Below are positions 26,320-35,178 of a DNA stretch of 64,000 nucleotides, in pieces. Made by a program: the position numbers and the translations under genes. Every line of letters starts with the position of its first letter. Position 1 is the first letter of the stretch. The DNA comes from DASRDU01 sp035652435 (GTDB lineage Bacteria; Acidobacteriota; Blastocatellia; RBC074): the NCBI GenBank assembly GCA_035652435.1, contig DASRDU010000083.1:34210-98209 (forward strand). The letters are read 5' to 3'. The notes below the pieces were generated by a model. It ran no database searches and had not been told where the DNA came from. It saw only the letters and a program-made list of their open reading frames with translations.

Positions 26320-27684
26320 CTACCGCGCCAGCCCCCAGGAGGCAGGCGGCCCGGAATCGAACAGGTTCGGGTCCTCCTGCCTGGCCCGGACGGGCAGGAT
26401 CCAGTGCAGCGCGATCAGCGCGCAGAACGGCATCATATGCACCAGGGTGAAGAGGACGAGCGAAATCAGGCCGTCGCGGTAGACCTGAATCAGGATGCAG
26501 GCCACGACCAGATAAGACAATCGGGTAATGGAGTAGTAAGGGGCACGGTACGCCCGGAAGTAGAGTCGCGCCAGCCAGTAGGCCAGCAGCATTGGCACCA
26601 GGGTCAGCCCCGGGTAACCGAAATTGGCGTACAGCTCTCCGATCAGCCCCACCGCCGTGCCCATCTTCGCCAGAGGACGCCCGTCGGTCGAAATGTCCTT
26701 GAGAAAATCATTCAGCCCGGGTTTTTCCTCCCACCACTGCCGGGGGACCGGGTTGACCAGCAGGGCGAAGTAAGTTTCGCCGTAGTAAAAACGTTTGCCC
26801 TCATCCACCAGCGTCAGCGTCGCCGCCGTCCCGTCCAGCAGGTTCATATCGCTGTCCGGGTTGATGTAGGTCTCCTGGATAGAACTTCCCATATAGTCCA
26901 GGATCTCAGCGAAGGCGGCCCTCGACTGCCACATCCTCCCGACCGCTTTCATCGGGATGAACAACAGCACACAGATGACCATCGCCCCGACCAGTTTCAG
27001 TGGCGGCCACCTCAAACGCCGCTGATCGAGGTAGATGTAGGAAAGAAAGATTATTGGGATGACGACCCGGAACCGGTGGAACCCCTGATACAACATGATC
27101 ATCAGGTAGATCGCCATCGGTGCGAGGAGGACGAGGCGGAAGCCGTAGCGGTAAATCAGCATGAGGAGTGCCAGCCCGCACCAGGTCTGAATCGTCAGCG
27201 CCCAGGTCGAAGTTGACCACTCGCCCAGATCAACTCTGGGTTCGCCCAGCACGGGCAGCCTCGTCAGTAAAAGGAGCGCGACGAAACCGATGGGGAACAC
27301 CACCAGCACCACGTACCAGATGTAGCGTGACGACAGCCCGCCTTTGTGCCAGACCTTCCTGAGCGCAACGGCGGTCTTTCTCGCGTCGTCGCGATGAGCC
27401 TTGATCCAGGCAAGGGTCATCAGGAATATGATCAAATCCGCCAGCAGCGTGGCCCTGATGATCTCCGGGTAGGTGACGGGATCGTATTGCCCCCGCCAGT
27501 TGGTGAATAGCGTCTGCGCCCCGACGAGCAGCACGACCAGCCGGAAGGTCACAACCGTGACATGAAAAATCAGGTAAATCGTCGCCGGGTGCTGGTACCC
27601 GAGATTCCCGTACTTCCACAGCAGCAATGTACACAGCGAGACCGCCGCCACGTCCAGCATCAGCATCAGTTCAATGTTATCCAT
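26320..27684 (-). CDS. O-antigen / oligosaccharide repeat-unit polymerase (Wzy-like)
   Basis: A 454-residue integral membrane protein with about ten to eleven helices and a large periplasmic loop near residues 260-350 (containing PVPRQWWEEKPGLNDFLKD), the usual shape of Wzy polymerases. The loop with R-x-W and the late GLIGELYANFGYPGL segment match oligosaccharide repeat-unit polymerases I know. Wzy joins lipid-linked repeat units in the periplasm, so its presence beside an ABC exporter is unusual. Wzy proteins share little sequence identity, so the call rests on topology and context. Confidence 0.8.
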   Translation of the reverse strand: MDNIELMLMLDVAAVSLCTLLLWKYGNLGYQHPATIYLIFHVTVVTFRLVVLLVGAQTLFTNWRGQYDPVTYPEIIRATLLADLIIFLMTLAWIKAHRDDARKTAVALRKVWHKGGLSSRYIWYVVLVVFPIGFVALLLLTRLPVLGEPRVDLGEWSTSTWALTIQTWCGLALLMLIYRYGFRLVLLAPMAIYLMIMLYQGFHRFRVVIPIIFLSYIYLDQRRLRWPPLKLVGAMVICVLLFIPMKAVGRMWQSRAAFAEILDYMGSSIQETYINPDSDMNLLDGTAATLTLVDEGKRFYYGETYFALLVNPVPRQWWEEKPGLNDFLKDISTDGRPLAKMGTAVGLIGELYANFGYPGLTLVPMLLAYWLARLYFRAYRAPYYSITRLSYLVVACILIQVYRDGLISLVLFTLVHMMPFCALIALHWILPVRARQEDPNLFDSGPPASWGLAR

Positions 27685-27691
27685 CTCGCGT

Positions 27692-28696
27692 TCAATTCCT
27701 TTCGGGTAACTGAACCTGCCGCTTCAGCTCCTCGTCGAATTTCCGCAGCGTCTCTTCCGAGAGCCTGTTTTTCCCGTGATCCCTGAGCGCCTGCCTGAGG
27801 GCGAATTTGAACTCGAAATACGGGACCCTTTTCTCACCGGCCTGAGTGTTCTGTTCCCTCAGTCTTTTCCAGACCCGTCCGGCCAGGAATTCGCCATAGC
27901 AGCGGAAGATCAGCTTCCAGAATGTGAAAGTACCTTTGGGCAGATACTTCTCCTGGAGGATAAGTTTGTTTCGATAACTGTTATAGACGAACTTCGGGTC
28001 GTCATTTGAATGACTCCCGTCGGCCTTGTGATAGACGGTCAGTTCCGGGACATAAAGCAGCCTGTAGCCCGCCCTTTTGACCGCAATCGAGTAATCATAC
28101 TCCTCGACGCCGAAGAAGTACTCTTCCGGCAACAGCCCCACGCGCTCGAGGACCTCCCTCCTGATCAGCATCAGCGCCCCGGTAACAAAGCTGGTATCCG
28201 CTGCCTCGTCGTACTGACCGCGGTCAATCTCGTGGTAACCGCGAACGACCGGTCGTCCGAACCAGCGGTTCATATGACCTCCCGCATACCAGATTCTGTT
28301 CGGCTCGTGGGAGTAGAGAATCTTCCCGCCGGCCAGCCCGATGCTCTCATCCAGTTCCATCCTCGTGACGGCCTCGTCCAGAAAGGCCGGCGTCACGACC
28401 GCGTCGTTGTTGAGGAGCAGGACGTAGCCGCATTGCGGGTCTTCAAGCGCGGCCCTGATCCCGACGTTGCAGCCTCTGGCGAAGCCAAGGTTCTCTTCGT
28501 TGTAGATAAAGATGAATTCACCGAACTCCGCCTGAAGCCTTTCACCAGACCGGTCCCGCGAGCCGTTGTCAACGAAGATGACTTTCAGGTCAGGGTGAGT
28601 GGCCTGCCGCAGGGACTCCAGACACTCTCTTGAGTCCTGATAGTTATTCCAGTTAAGAACGACGACGTAAACCTGCGGCCTACTTCCCCGGCCCAT
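27692..28696 (-). CDS. Glycosyltransferase family 2
   Basis: A GT-A fold inverting glycosyltransferase of 334 residues. YVVVLNWNNYQDSRECLESL is the nucleotide-binding start, FVDNGSRDRSG follows, and LLLNNDAVVTPAFLDEAV supplies the NDA metal site in place of DXD. AGGHMNRWFGRP and FFGVEEYDYSIAVKRAGYR are typical of rhamnosyltransferase-like members. A C-terminal basic amphipathic region may bind the membrane. It overlaps the next GT2 gene by 17 bases, suggesting coupling. With RmlD present, a rhamnosyltransferase role is reasonable but not proven. Confidence 0.88.
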   Translation of the reverse strand: MGRGSRPQVYVVVLNWNNYQDSRECLESLRQATHPDLKVIFVDNGSRDRSGERLQAEFGEFIFIYNEENLGFARGCNVGIRAALEDPQCGYVLLLNNDAVVTPAFLDEAVTRMELDESIGLAGGKILYSHEPNRIWYAGGHMNRWFGRPVVRGYHEIDRGQYDEAADTSFVTGALMLIRREVLERVGLLPEEYFFGVEEYDYSIAVKRAGYRLLYVPELTVYHKADGSHSNDDPKFVYNSYRNKLILQEKYLPKGTFTFWKLIFRCYGEFLAGRVWKRLREQNTQAGEKRVPYFEFKFALRQALRDHGKNRLSEETLRKFDEELKRQVQLPERN

Positions 28697-29696
28697 AAAA
28701 ATCCTTTGCGGCGCTGAGCAGACTGTTTGAGTAATGGTGATAGCGGAGCGTCAGCAGTTCCCTGAGGATGTAGGGCAGGCGGCGCAATCTGTTTTCAGGC
28801 AGACCCGCCCGCGTCTTCAGGTGTTCGATCTGGTCTCTGCTCTCATATAACACTTCCTTATACTGGTATCGGCTCCTCATCGCGGCGAGGCGGTCGAAGA
28901 TGACTGAAAATCTCTTCACGCTGTCCGGGCTGCAGTTATTGCGGCGCAGTCTCTCACGCCAGGAAAGTTTCTCACCCTGCCGGAGTCTCGTCCCCAGTTG
29001 CTGCCCTGGGTGCTGGCGATACCTGATCAGCGGTTCCCGGATAAAAGCGAGGTCGGCGACCGCGGAGATCAGCAGGGCAATCCAGCCATCATGGATCAAC
29101 CCGGAACCGGGGATCACCGGGATCGGCAGCACGAGATCCCTGAATCCCGAGCGAAAGACCATCGTCGCCCCGGTCACCTGATTCCCCAGCAGCAGGATCG
29201 GGAAGGCCTTCCCCGCCTCAAACAAGCCCTGCTTTTTCTGATCGAACCCTTCGGACTCCCACAGGCGATAACCCAGTGGCCGCAGCTCCTGATCAACTAT
29301 CTCAGCATCCGTAAAGACCAGGCCGACCTCAGGTCTGGCCGAAAAGACTGACTCGATCAGTTCCAGTTTGTCGCGGAGCCACACGTCATCCTGGTCTGAA
29401 AGGGCGATCAGGTCGCCCCGACAAAGCTCAATCGCCCGCTCGAAGTTTTTCGTCGAGCCGAGGTTCCGGTCGCTCACAGACAGCCTGACCGGGAACGGCG
29501 CTTCCGACGAGAAGTCCTCGATGATACTTCTCGTCCCGTCGGTCGAGCAGTCGTCGCAGATGACCAGCTCATCAGGGGGCCGCGTCTGTGCCGCAATGCT
29601 TTCCAGTTGTTCCCGCAGGTATAATTCGCCGTTATAGGTACAGAGAGCGACTGAAAGCCCGCGGTCAGTGGCAGATGTCAAATCCGTATTCACCAT
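28680..29696 (-). CDS. Glycosyltransferase family 2
   Basis: A 338-residue GT-A enzyme. LSVALCTYNGELYLREQLES and VICDDCSTDGTRSIIEDF form the nucleotide-binding half, and IALSDQDDVWLRDKLEL has the DQDD metal site common in rhamnosyltransferase-like GT2 proteins. HDGWIALLISAVADLAFI is a conserved catalytic-loop region with the acidic base. It overlaps the downstream GT2 gene and is 13 bases from the upstream one, so three GT2 genes form one run. Confidence 0.88.
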   Translation of the reverse strand: MVNTDLTSATDRGLSVALCTYNGELYLREQLESIAAQTRPPDELVICDDCSTDGTRSIIEDFSSEAPFPVRLSVSDRNLGSTKNFERAIELCRGDLIALSDQDDVWLRDKLELIESVFSARPEVGLVFTDAEIVDQELRPLGYRLWESEGFDQKKQGLFEAGKAFPILLLGNQVTGATMVFRSGFRDLVLPIPVIPGSGLIHDGWIALLISAVADLAFIREPLIRYRQHPGQQLGTRLRQGEKLSWRERLRRNNCSPDSVKRFSVIFDRLAAMRSRYQYKEVLYESRDQIEHLKTRAGLPENRLRRLPYILRELLTLRYHHYSNSLLSAAKDFYGPGK

Positions 29697-29709
29697 GATC
29701 CCGCCCCGG

Positions 29710-30654
29710 TCAGGCTTTGCTCAGCGTTCTGGAGAGCCTGTAGAGCGACGGCGCATAAAGCTTGAGCAGCAGGCGGAGAAAGGGCTTGTCCGAGATGCCG
29801 GTGCTGAAAAAAGACTCGGCGAAGCTTTTCAGCAAGGAGGTTCTGGCTCTCCCAATTTCACCGCTGGCCTCATAAACTTCCGCCAGTTGAAAGTACCAAC
29901 TCGACTTCGTGGCCCTGATGAGTCCCGTGTACTTGCCGCGCAGGTATGTGTCGGCGTAATCGAGTACCCTGATTGAGTCAGAAAGCTGCGGCGCGCGACT
30001 CTGCAAGGCCCACACCCCGCCCCCGCTGACCCGATATGCCCCCATAACCTCGTCAAGGTAGCCGATCCGGCCGTGGACGGCGTTGAAGATGTGAAGCGGC
30101 CAGTCGCCGACCAGCACTTCATAAAACCATGCCGGGAACTCCCCGAACAATCCGCGCCGGAACATGACGGAGCAGGTGGACATGAAATTCCCCTTGAGCA
30201 GATCTTCAATCGTAGAGATTTCTTTCTGCCCGGCGGGACAAAAGCGGTGAGGTTCTTTGCTGCCGTCTTCGTAGACCACGGTCACGTCATGAAAACAAAT
30301 CGAGCATTCGGGGTGGCTGTCCAGATATTCGACCTGTTTTTGCAGTTTGTCAGGCGATGTCCAGTAGTCGTCGCCTTCGAGCATGGCAACATATTGCCCC
30401 TTGCACTCCCCGAGCGTCCGCACGAAGTTCCGCTTCCCCTTCAGGCCGAGATTCTGCTCGTGCAGCAGCGCGCGAACCCTGCCGGGGAACCTGCGCTGGA
30501 ATTCGGTCACGATGTCCCGGGTGCGGTCAGTCGAACAATCCTCGCCGACGAGGATTTCGTAATCGAAGTCCGTCCGCTGCATGAGCGCGCCCTCGATCGC
30601 CCGGGCAATGTACCGCTCATGATTATACGTTGTGATCGGGACGCTGACTTTCAT
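29710..30654 (-). CDS. Glycosyltransferase family 2
   Basis: A 314-residue GT-A glycosyltransferase. KVSVPITTYNHERYIARAIE and EILVGEDCSTDRTRDIV are the donor-binding motifs, and VAMLEGDDYWTSPDKLQKQV is the metal-binding GDDYW form. The C-terminal 100 residues are helical and end in LYAPSLYRLSRTL, likely a membrane-facing tail. It is the first of three GT2 genes after the DegT aminotransferase gene. It probably adds a different sugar from the other two, since the sequences differ widely. Confidence 0.88.
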   Translation of the reverse strand: MKVSVPITTYNHERYIARAIEGALMQRTDFDYEILVGEDCSTDRTRDIVTEFQRRFPGRVRALLHEQNLGLKGKRNFVRTLGECKGQYVAMLEGDDYWTSPDKLQKQVEYLDSHPECSICFHDVTVVYEDGSKEPHRFCPAGQKEISTIEDLLKGNFMSTCSVMFRRGLFGEFPAWFYEVLVGDWPLHIFNAVHGRIGYLDEVMGAYRVSGGGVWALQSRAPQLSDSIRVLDYADTYLRGKYTGLIRATKSSWYFQLAEVYEASGEIGRARTSLLKSFAESFFSTGISDKPFLRLLLKLYAPSLYRLSRTLSKA

Positions 30655-30678
30655 ACGGCGGATCGGACGTGAACACTC

Positions 30679-31908
30679 TCAGGTGGCACTTGCGGGGGTG
30701 GGCTGGGCGGCGGACGGATGGAGTCTCTCAGTGACTTCCCGGCCGTGGGTGATGGCCAGCCGGACGATCCGCGAGATCAGGGCGATGTCTTCCGGCCCGA
30801 CCGAGGTGCCCGTGGGCAGCGACAGCACGCGCTGCACCAGCAACTCTGTCTCCGGCAGCATCAGCCCTGCGTGCGGGAAGCAGGAGCGGTACGGCTCCAT
30901 CCGGTGACAGCCGGGGTAGAAGTATCGTCTGGCAATCACGTTCTCGGCATGCAGGACCTGCAGGAGATCATCACGGCTGATGCCCGTTGCGGCCTCATCA
31001 ATCTCCAGCACCACGTACTGATAATTCCCCTTCTCAACCGCGCTGTATGAGATCAGCCGCACGCCGGGCAGGTCTTTTAACCCCTCACTGTACCGCTCGT
31101 AGTTCCGACGGTTGACGCTGATGAACTCCCCGGCGCTTTCCAGAGAGGTCAATCCCATGGCGGCGGAGATTTCGCTCATCTTGCCGTTGGTCCCGAGATG
31201 AATCACCCGGTCGTACCCGGCGAAACCGAAGTTCTTCATCAGCCGGATTCTGGCCGCCAGATCGTCATCGTTCGTGACTACCGCGCCCCCCTCAAACGAG
31301 TTCAGGAACTTCGTGGCATGGAAGCTGAAGACCTCGGCGTGGCCGAAGTTGCCGATCATCAGCCCCTCGTGTGTGCAGCCGAAGGCGTGGGCGGCGTCGA
31401 AAATCAGCTTCAGGTTGTGCCTTTCGGCAAGCGCCGCGAGCGACTTCACGTCACAGGCCCGCCCCCACAGATGCACGCCGATAATCCCGGTCGTGCGCGG
31501 CGTGATCATCCTCTCGACCGAACGCGGGTCGAGGTTGTGCGTCTCCGGGTCAATGTCACAGAAGACCGGCGTGATCTGCTGCCACTGGAGGGCGTGCGCG
31601 GTGGCGACGAAGGTGAACGAGGGGACGATCACCTCGCCGCCGAGCCCCAGCGCGCGGATCGCGATTTCCAGCGCGACGGTCGCGTTGCACATCGCGATAC
31701 AATGCCGGCTCCCGAGCATCCCGGCAATGCGCTGTTCGAACTCCTGCACATACGGCCCGCCGTTGGAAAGCCACCTCGTGTCCAGGATGCCGTTCAGCCG
31801 TTCGAGCAGCCGCGCCCGGTCGCCGACGTTGGGTCGCCCGACATGAAGTTTCTCCGCAAAGGCGGGGCCACCGCCGAAAATCGCCAGGTCTGTCAGTTGC
31901 AAATCCAT
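30679..31908 (-). CDS. DegT/DnrJ/EryC1/StrS-family PLP aminotransferase
   Basis: A sugar aminotransferase of 409 residues that should turn a 3- or 4-keto-6-deoxy nucleotide sugar into the amino sugar with PLP and glutamate. Lys200 in FSFHATKFLNSFEGGA is the Schiff-base lysine. IFDAAHAFGC carries the PLP-pyridine aspartate. The late RRYFYPGCHRMEPYRSCFP segment is typical of dTDP-sugar aminotransferases such as those making 3- or 4-amino-dideoxyhexoses. The acyltransferase a few genes away could acylate the product. No matching 4,6-dehydratase gene is in this window, so the keto substrate must be made elsewhere. Confidence 0.9.
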   Translation of the reverse strand: MDLQLTDLAIFGGGPAFAEKLHVGRPNVGDRARLLERLNGILDTRWLSNGGPYVQEFEQRIAGMLGSRHCIAMCNATVALEIAIRALGLGGEVIVPSFTFVATAHALQWQQITPVFCDIDPETHNLDPRSVERMITPRTTGIIGVHLWGRACDVKSLAALAERHNLKLIFDAAHAFGCTHEGLMIGNFGHAEVFSFHATKFLNSFEGGAVVTNDDDLAARIRLMKNFGFAGYDRVIHLGTNGKMSEISAAMGLTSLESAGEFISVNRRNYERYSEGLKDLPGVRLISYSAVEKGNYQYVVLEIDEAATGISRDDLLQVLHAENVIARRYFYPGCHRMEPYRSCFPHAGLMLPETELLVQRVLSLPTGTSVGPEDIALISRIVRLAITHGREVTERLHPSAAQPTPASAT

Positions 31909-31920
31909 ATATCGCCCGCG

Positions 31921-32862
31921 TCAGCCCTTCTGATCGAGGACCGCGTAGCCGAACCCGGAAATGCCGAAACCATTCCCGTTATAGAAGAGGTACTTTCGGC
32001 CCAGATGTTCGAGGACGTATGGGTATTCAATCATCTCTGAATCCCAGCCGCCCTCAGATATATCAATCCCGGCCAGATCATCCATCCGGTTCCAGTACTT
32101 TCCATCCTGCGACTCCGCGTACCCGATTCGGTAACTCGCCTCCTTCTCCGTCCGGTAGCCGGTCAGGCTGCGATATGAATACCACATTCGATAGACCCCG
32201 TCCTCTTTCAGCACCGACGGTCTGGCGACCCCGGCCTCCGCTTCCGACTTGAGGTCTATCGCCACCAGCCCCTCGCGTTGCCAGTTAATCCCGTCCGGTG
32301 ATTCCGCATACTTGAGGTGATAGAAGGGCTCCGGTCGGCCATCCGAGATTTCCCACCTGACGCACGAGAGGTACCAGATCTTCCAGACCTGCTCTTCAAT
32401 GACCACACAGGAACTGGCGCTGAAGTGCGGCTCCAGAAAAGTCGTCCCGAACAGGGGGCCGTCCGAAAACCGCTCGAAGGTCCTGCCGCCGTCCCGGCTG
32501 ATCGCCAGACCAATCGCATTGTGATACGGGATGGTATTCCTGACCATACAGCCAATGTAGTACAGATACTTCGACTCCCCGACGTTGATAATCCAGGACG
32601 GCATCACCCCGCAATCATCGAATGTGCCTATCTTCCCTGAAGAGAGGACCGGCTCGGGATGCTCATAAAGGATATTCCCGGGGTGGCCGGCTTCTACTTC
32701 AATGTAGCTGATGTGGCTGCGACCGGCTTCATCTCTTGCCGCATAGTAGATGCGCCAGATTTGGTCGTCAACCTTGTCTACAACCGGCAGGGCGGCATGT
32801 GACTTACCCCACCAGTGCCGGCCTCCGGGGCGGTATATCAACCCTTGTCTGGTCCAGACCAT
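31921..32862 (-). CDS. Cytosolic five-bladed beta-propeller glycosidase-like protein (copy A)
   Basis: A 313-residue protein with no signal peptide. Repeated blade motifs such as WRIYYAARDEAG, SKYLYYIGCM, LKYAESPDGINW, ARPSVLKEDGVYRMWYSYR and GYAESQDGKYW resemble the five-bladed propeller of GH43/GH32/GH130-type enzymes. GTFDDCGVMPSWI and WDSEMIEYPYVLEH carry acidic residues shared with the neighbouring copy. I do not recognise a described member with this function. Its position between a sugar aminotransferase and an acyltransferase suggests work on sugar precursors or the repeat unit, but catalytic activity is unproven. It is a tandem paralogue of the next gene. Confidence 0.75.
   Translation of the reverse strand: MVWTRQGLIYRPGGRHWWGKSHAALPVVDKVDDQIWRIYYAARDEAGRSHISYIEVEAGHPGNILYEHPEPVLSSGKIGTFDDCGVMPSWIINVGESKYLYYIGCMVRNTIPYHNAIGLAISRDGGRTFERFSDGPLFGTTFLEPHFSASSCVVIEEQVWKIWYLSCVRWEISDGRPEPFYHLKYAESPDGINWQREGLVAIDLKSEAEAGVARPSVLKEDGVYRMWYSYRSLTGYRTEKEASYRIGYAESQDGKYWNRMDDLAGIDISEGGWDSEMIEYPYVLEHLGRKYLFYNGNGFGISGFGYAVLDQKG
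31934..31960. repeat. 27-base direct repeat, copy 1
   Basis: These 27 bases, at the 3' end of propeller gene A, are identical to 32901-32927 in gene B. A further 23 identical bases follow (31973-31995 versus 32940-32962) at the same 967-base offset. This marks recent duplication or gene conversion of the C-terminal coding region. Confidence 0.9.
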
Positions 32863-32893
32863 TTCAGAAACCCACTTCCCTGCCCGATTTCAT

Positions 32894-33826
32894 TTACTGG
32901 TCGAGGACCGCGTAGCCGAACCCGGAAGCGCCGAACCCGTTCCCGTTATAGAAGAGGTACTTCCTGCCCCGATGTTCATACAGGAAGCAGTACTCCATCA
33001 TTTCAGAATCCCACCCGCTCCCGGCTCTGCTTATACCTGCTTCTGCATCCTTCCTGACCCAGTGAATCCCGTCCGCCGATTCCGCATAACCAAGCCTGTA
33101 ACTTTTCTCCGGGTCAGACCGGTAGCTGCTGATATCGCGGTATGAATAAAGCATCCGCCAAGTTGAGTTCTCGATAAAGACGCAGGGGCGACCGATGGCT
33201 TCGGCGGGGTGGCTATAGCCTATGCAGACCTGACCGGTCCTGCGCCAGCGCACCCCGTCGGCGGATTCCGCGTATTTGATGTGATAGCGCGGTTCAGCCC
33301 GGTCGTTGACTACTTCCCAACCGGTGCAGGATACGTACCACATCTTCCAGACCCCGGCGTCAAAGAGTACGCAGGGGGCGGTGTTGAAGTAAGGTTCATC
33401 AACATCCCGGTCACAGACTGGCCCCTCCGAATATTTCCTGAACCTTCTCCCCGAGTCATCGCTGATGGCAAGGCCGATTGACAGACGATAGGAGACGGTG
33501 ACCTGCGGGTTCCATCCGATGTAGTAGAGATATTTCCGGCCGGACTTATCAACAATCCATGAGGGCATAATCCCGCTGTCATCAAACGTACCCGGTCTGC
33601 CGCGTTCAAGCACCGGCCGGTCGTGCAGGCAGATGATGTTACCCGGGTTGTCAGCTTCCACCTCCAGGTAAGCCGTATGTGAACGCCCCTTGTCATCACG
33701 GGTGCCGAAGTAGATTCTCAGCACCTCCTCGTTGACCCGGTCCACCACCGGGAGTGAGGCGTGAGAGAACATCCAGTCAAAGTTTTTATCGGGGCAGAAG
33801 ATGAGCCCCTGTTTGACCCACTTCAT
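32894..33826 (-). CDS. Cytosolic five-bladed beta-propeller glycosidase-like protein (copy B)
   Basis: About 310 residues from ATG 33826 (MKWVKQGLIFCPDKNFDWMF); the longer in-frame upstream sequence would overlap the acyltransferase gene and is discounted. It aligns end to end with copy A: GTFDDSGIMPSWI, KYLYYIGWN, IKYAESADGVRW, GRPCVFIENSTWRMLYSYR and WDSEMMEYCFLYEH. By eye about half of the residues are identical, and nearly all of the last 25 (YLFYNGNGFGASGFGYAVLD). The pair may form a heterodimer or act on two related sugars. No secretion signal is seen. Confidence 0.75.
   Translation of the reverse strand: MKWVKQGLIFCPDKNFDWMFSHASLPVVDRVNEEVLRIYFGTRDDKGRSHTAYLEVEADNPGNIICLHDRPVLERGRPGTFDDSGIMPSWIVDKSGRKYLYYIGWNPQVTVSYRLSIGLAISDDSGRRFRKYSEGPVCDRDVDEPYFNTAPCVLFDAGVWKMWYVSCTGWEVVNDRAEPRYHIKYAESADGVRWRRTGQVCIGYSHPAEAIGRPCVFIENSTWRMLYSYRDISSYRSDPEKSYRLGYAESADGIHWVRKDAEAGISRAGSGWDSEMMEYCFLYEHRGRKYLFYNGNGFGASGFGYAVLDQ
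32901..32927. repeat. 27-base direct repeat, copy 2
   Basis: Identical to 31934-31960. It encodes the same C-terminal residues in propeller gene B. Confidence 0.9.
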
Positions 33827-33851
33827 AAGTAGGCGACGCACGGGAGAGGCT

Positions 33852-34514
33852 TCAGATACCCATGTCGCGACTGAGGACATCGCCCTTTTTCGCCGGGCTG
33901 CCCTTGTAGACCCCCCACGGTTCCGTATCTTTGACAACGGCGGCTGCCATCGCAATCAGCGAGCCTTCGGCGATGTGCAGCCCGTCCCGGACGGTGGCAT
34001 TCACCCCGAAGAAGGAGTACGGCTCAACCGTGCAGTGGCCGGAGAGGACGACGTGCGAGGTGAACAGCACGTGGTCCCTGATGACGCTGTGGTGGCCGAT
34101 GTGGTTGCCGCTCCAGAGTACCACGTTGTTGCCGATGGCGGTGAACGGCTGAATCGTATTATCTTCGAGGATGAAACAGTTGTCGCCGACCGGCGTGCCG
34201 GGGAAGATCGTCGCCCTGGAGCTGACGTAGCTGATGAGTTCGTACCCTTTCTCACGGATGGCCAGATAGACCGACTCGCGTAGCCGGTTCATGCGCCCGT
34301 GCGACATCGGGGCAAAGAACTTGTATTCGGCCGGGCTGAAGCGCTGCTCGACGCCCTCGAAGGGGCAGACGGGCAGGCCTTCAAAGCTCCGCTCTGTCGG
34401 CAGGTACGCCTCGTTGACGCTGAAGGCGACGACCTCGTGCGGCGAGTCGTGGCGGAGATAAAAGTGGGCGAGCGAGGCGAAATCCCTGACGCCGAAAATG
34501 ATGACTTTGGCCAT
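33852..34514 (-). CDS. Sugar O/N-acyltransferase, NeuD/left-handed beta-helix type
   Basis: About 220 residues from ATG 34514; an in-frame GTG at 34529 would overlap the upstream gene. The N-terminal third has a nucleotide-binding-like start (KVIIFGVRDFASLAHFYL) as in NeuD/PglD-type enzymes. The rest has hexapeptide-type turns, for example AIGNNVVLWSGNHIGHHSVI and a late EGSLIAMAAAVVKDTEPWGV. The His-His pair in NHIGHHS fits the catalytic histidine. It should transfer an acyl group from acyl-CoA to a sugar, perhaps to the amino sugar made by the DegT enzyme. Confidence 0.85.
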   Translation of the reverse strand: MAKVIIFGVRDFASLAHFYLRHDSPHEVVAFSVNEAYLPTERSFEGLPVCPFEGVEQRFSPAEYKFFAPMSHGRMNRLRESVYLAIREKGYELISYVSSRATIFPGTPVGDNCFILEDNTIQPFTAIGNNVVLWSGNHIGHHSVIRDHVLFTSHVVLSGHCTVEPYSFFGVNATVRDGLHIAEGSLIAMAAAVVKDTEPWGVYKGSPAKKGDVLSRDMGI

Positions 34515-34525
34515 AGCGGAGCCTT

Positions 34526-35158
34526 TCACCGGTAGACGTAGGTCGTGTACTCGTACAAGCCGTAATCGTTGCGGATGACAAAATTCCTCGTCACCTCTCC
34601 GGCCAGAAACCCGGCGAGGGTGTCGAGCGGCAGGTGGAAGAGGTCCGGCCTCTCCCAGTCAACCTGCTTTGACATAACGTTGAAGGCGATTCCCCGGTCA
34701 GCTTTTGCGAAGACGGCTTTGATCATCCGCCGGAAGTAATCCAGCATTTCGTCAAACGACAGCTCCCGCTTCTCAGTGAAGACGCCGTTCATGACAATGT
34801 AATCAAAGTTCGGCAGCTCGGTCCGGGCATCCAGGATGTCAGCGCAATAGTAGTCATTCTGCGGGAACTTCCGCCTGGAGAGGCTGATGAACTTTTCAGA
34901 AAGGTCGAGGCCGGCATAACTGATGTGATCAATCCCTCGCTCAATCAGATACTCATAGAGGTGCGAGGCCCCGCAGCCGAAATCGAGCAGCCGGACATTC
35001 GTGCCGTCATGTTCAGGCCTGATGACTTCGAGCATGACCCGATACCGCCGGGCCGCATCTTCCTTCTTCGGCCAGTCAACGCCGAGGTGCGTGTCGCCGT
35101 GCCGCTCAAGGCACTGCTCATAATGCGAGACGATCCTGAGGTACTGTTTGTCCTTCAT
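34526..35158 (-). CDS. Class I SAM-dependent methyltransferase
   Basis: A compact 210-residue methyltransferase. RLLDFGCGASHLYEYLIER is motif I, YAGLDLSEKFISLSRRKFP the SAM-ribose acidic region, and NFDYIVMNGVFTEKRELSFD the post-motif segment. No signal or membrane segment. It is 11 bases upstream of the acyltransferase gene in the same run. The substrate is probably a sugar or the polymer terminus. The subgroup is common in O-antigen and capsule loci. Confidence 0.86.
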   Translation of the reverse strand: MKDKQYLRIVSHYEQCLERHGDTHLGVDWPKKEDAARRYRVMLEVIRPEHDGTNVRLLDFGCGASHLYEYLIERGIDHISYAGLDLSEKFISLSRRKFPQNDYYCADILDARTELPNFDYIVMNGVFTEKRELSFDEMLDYFRRMIKAVFAKADRGIAFNVMSKQVDWERPDLFHLPLDTLAGFLAGEVTRNFVIRNDYGLYEYTTYVYR

Positions 35159-35178
35159 GATTCGCGGCCGCGTGCCCG

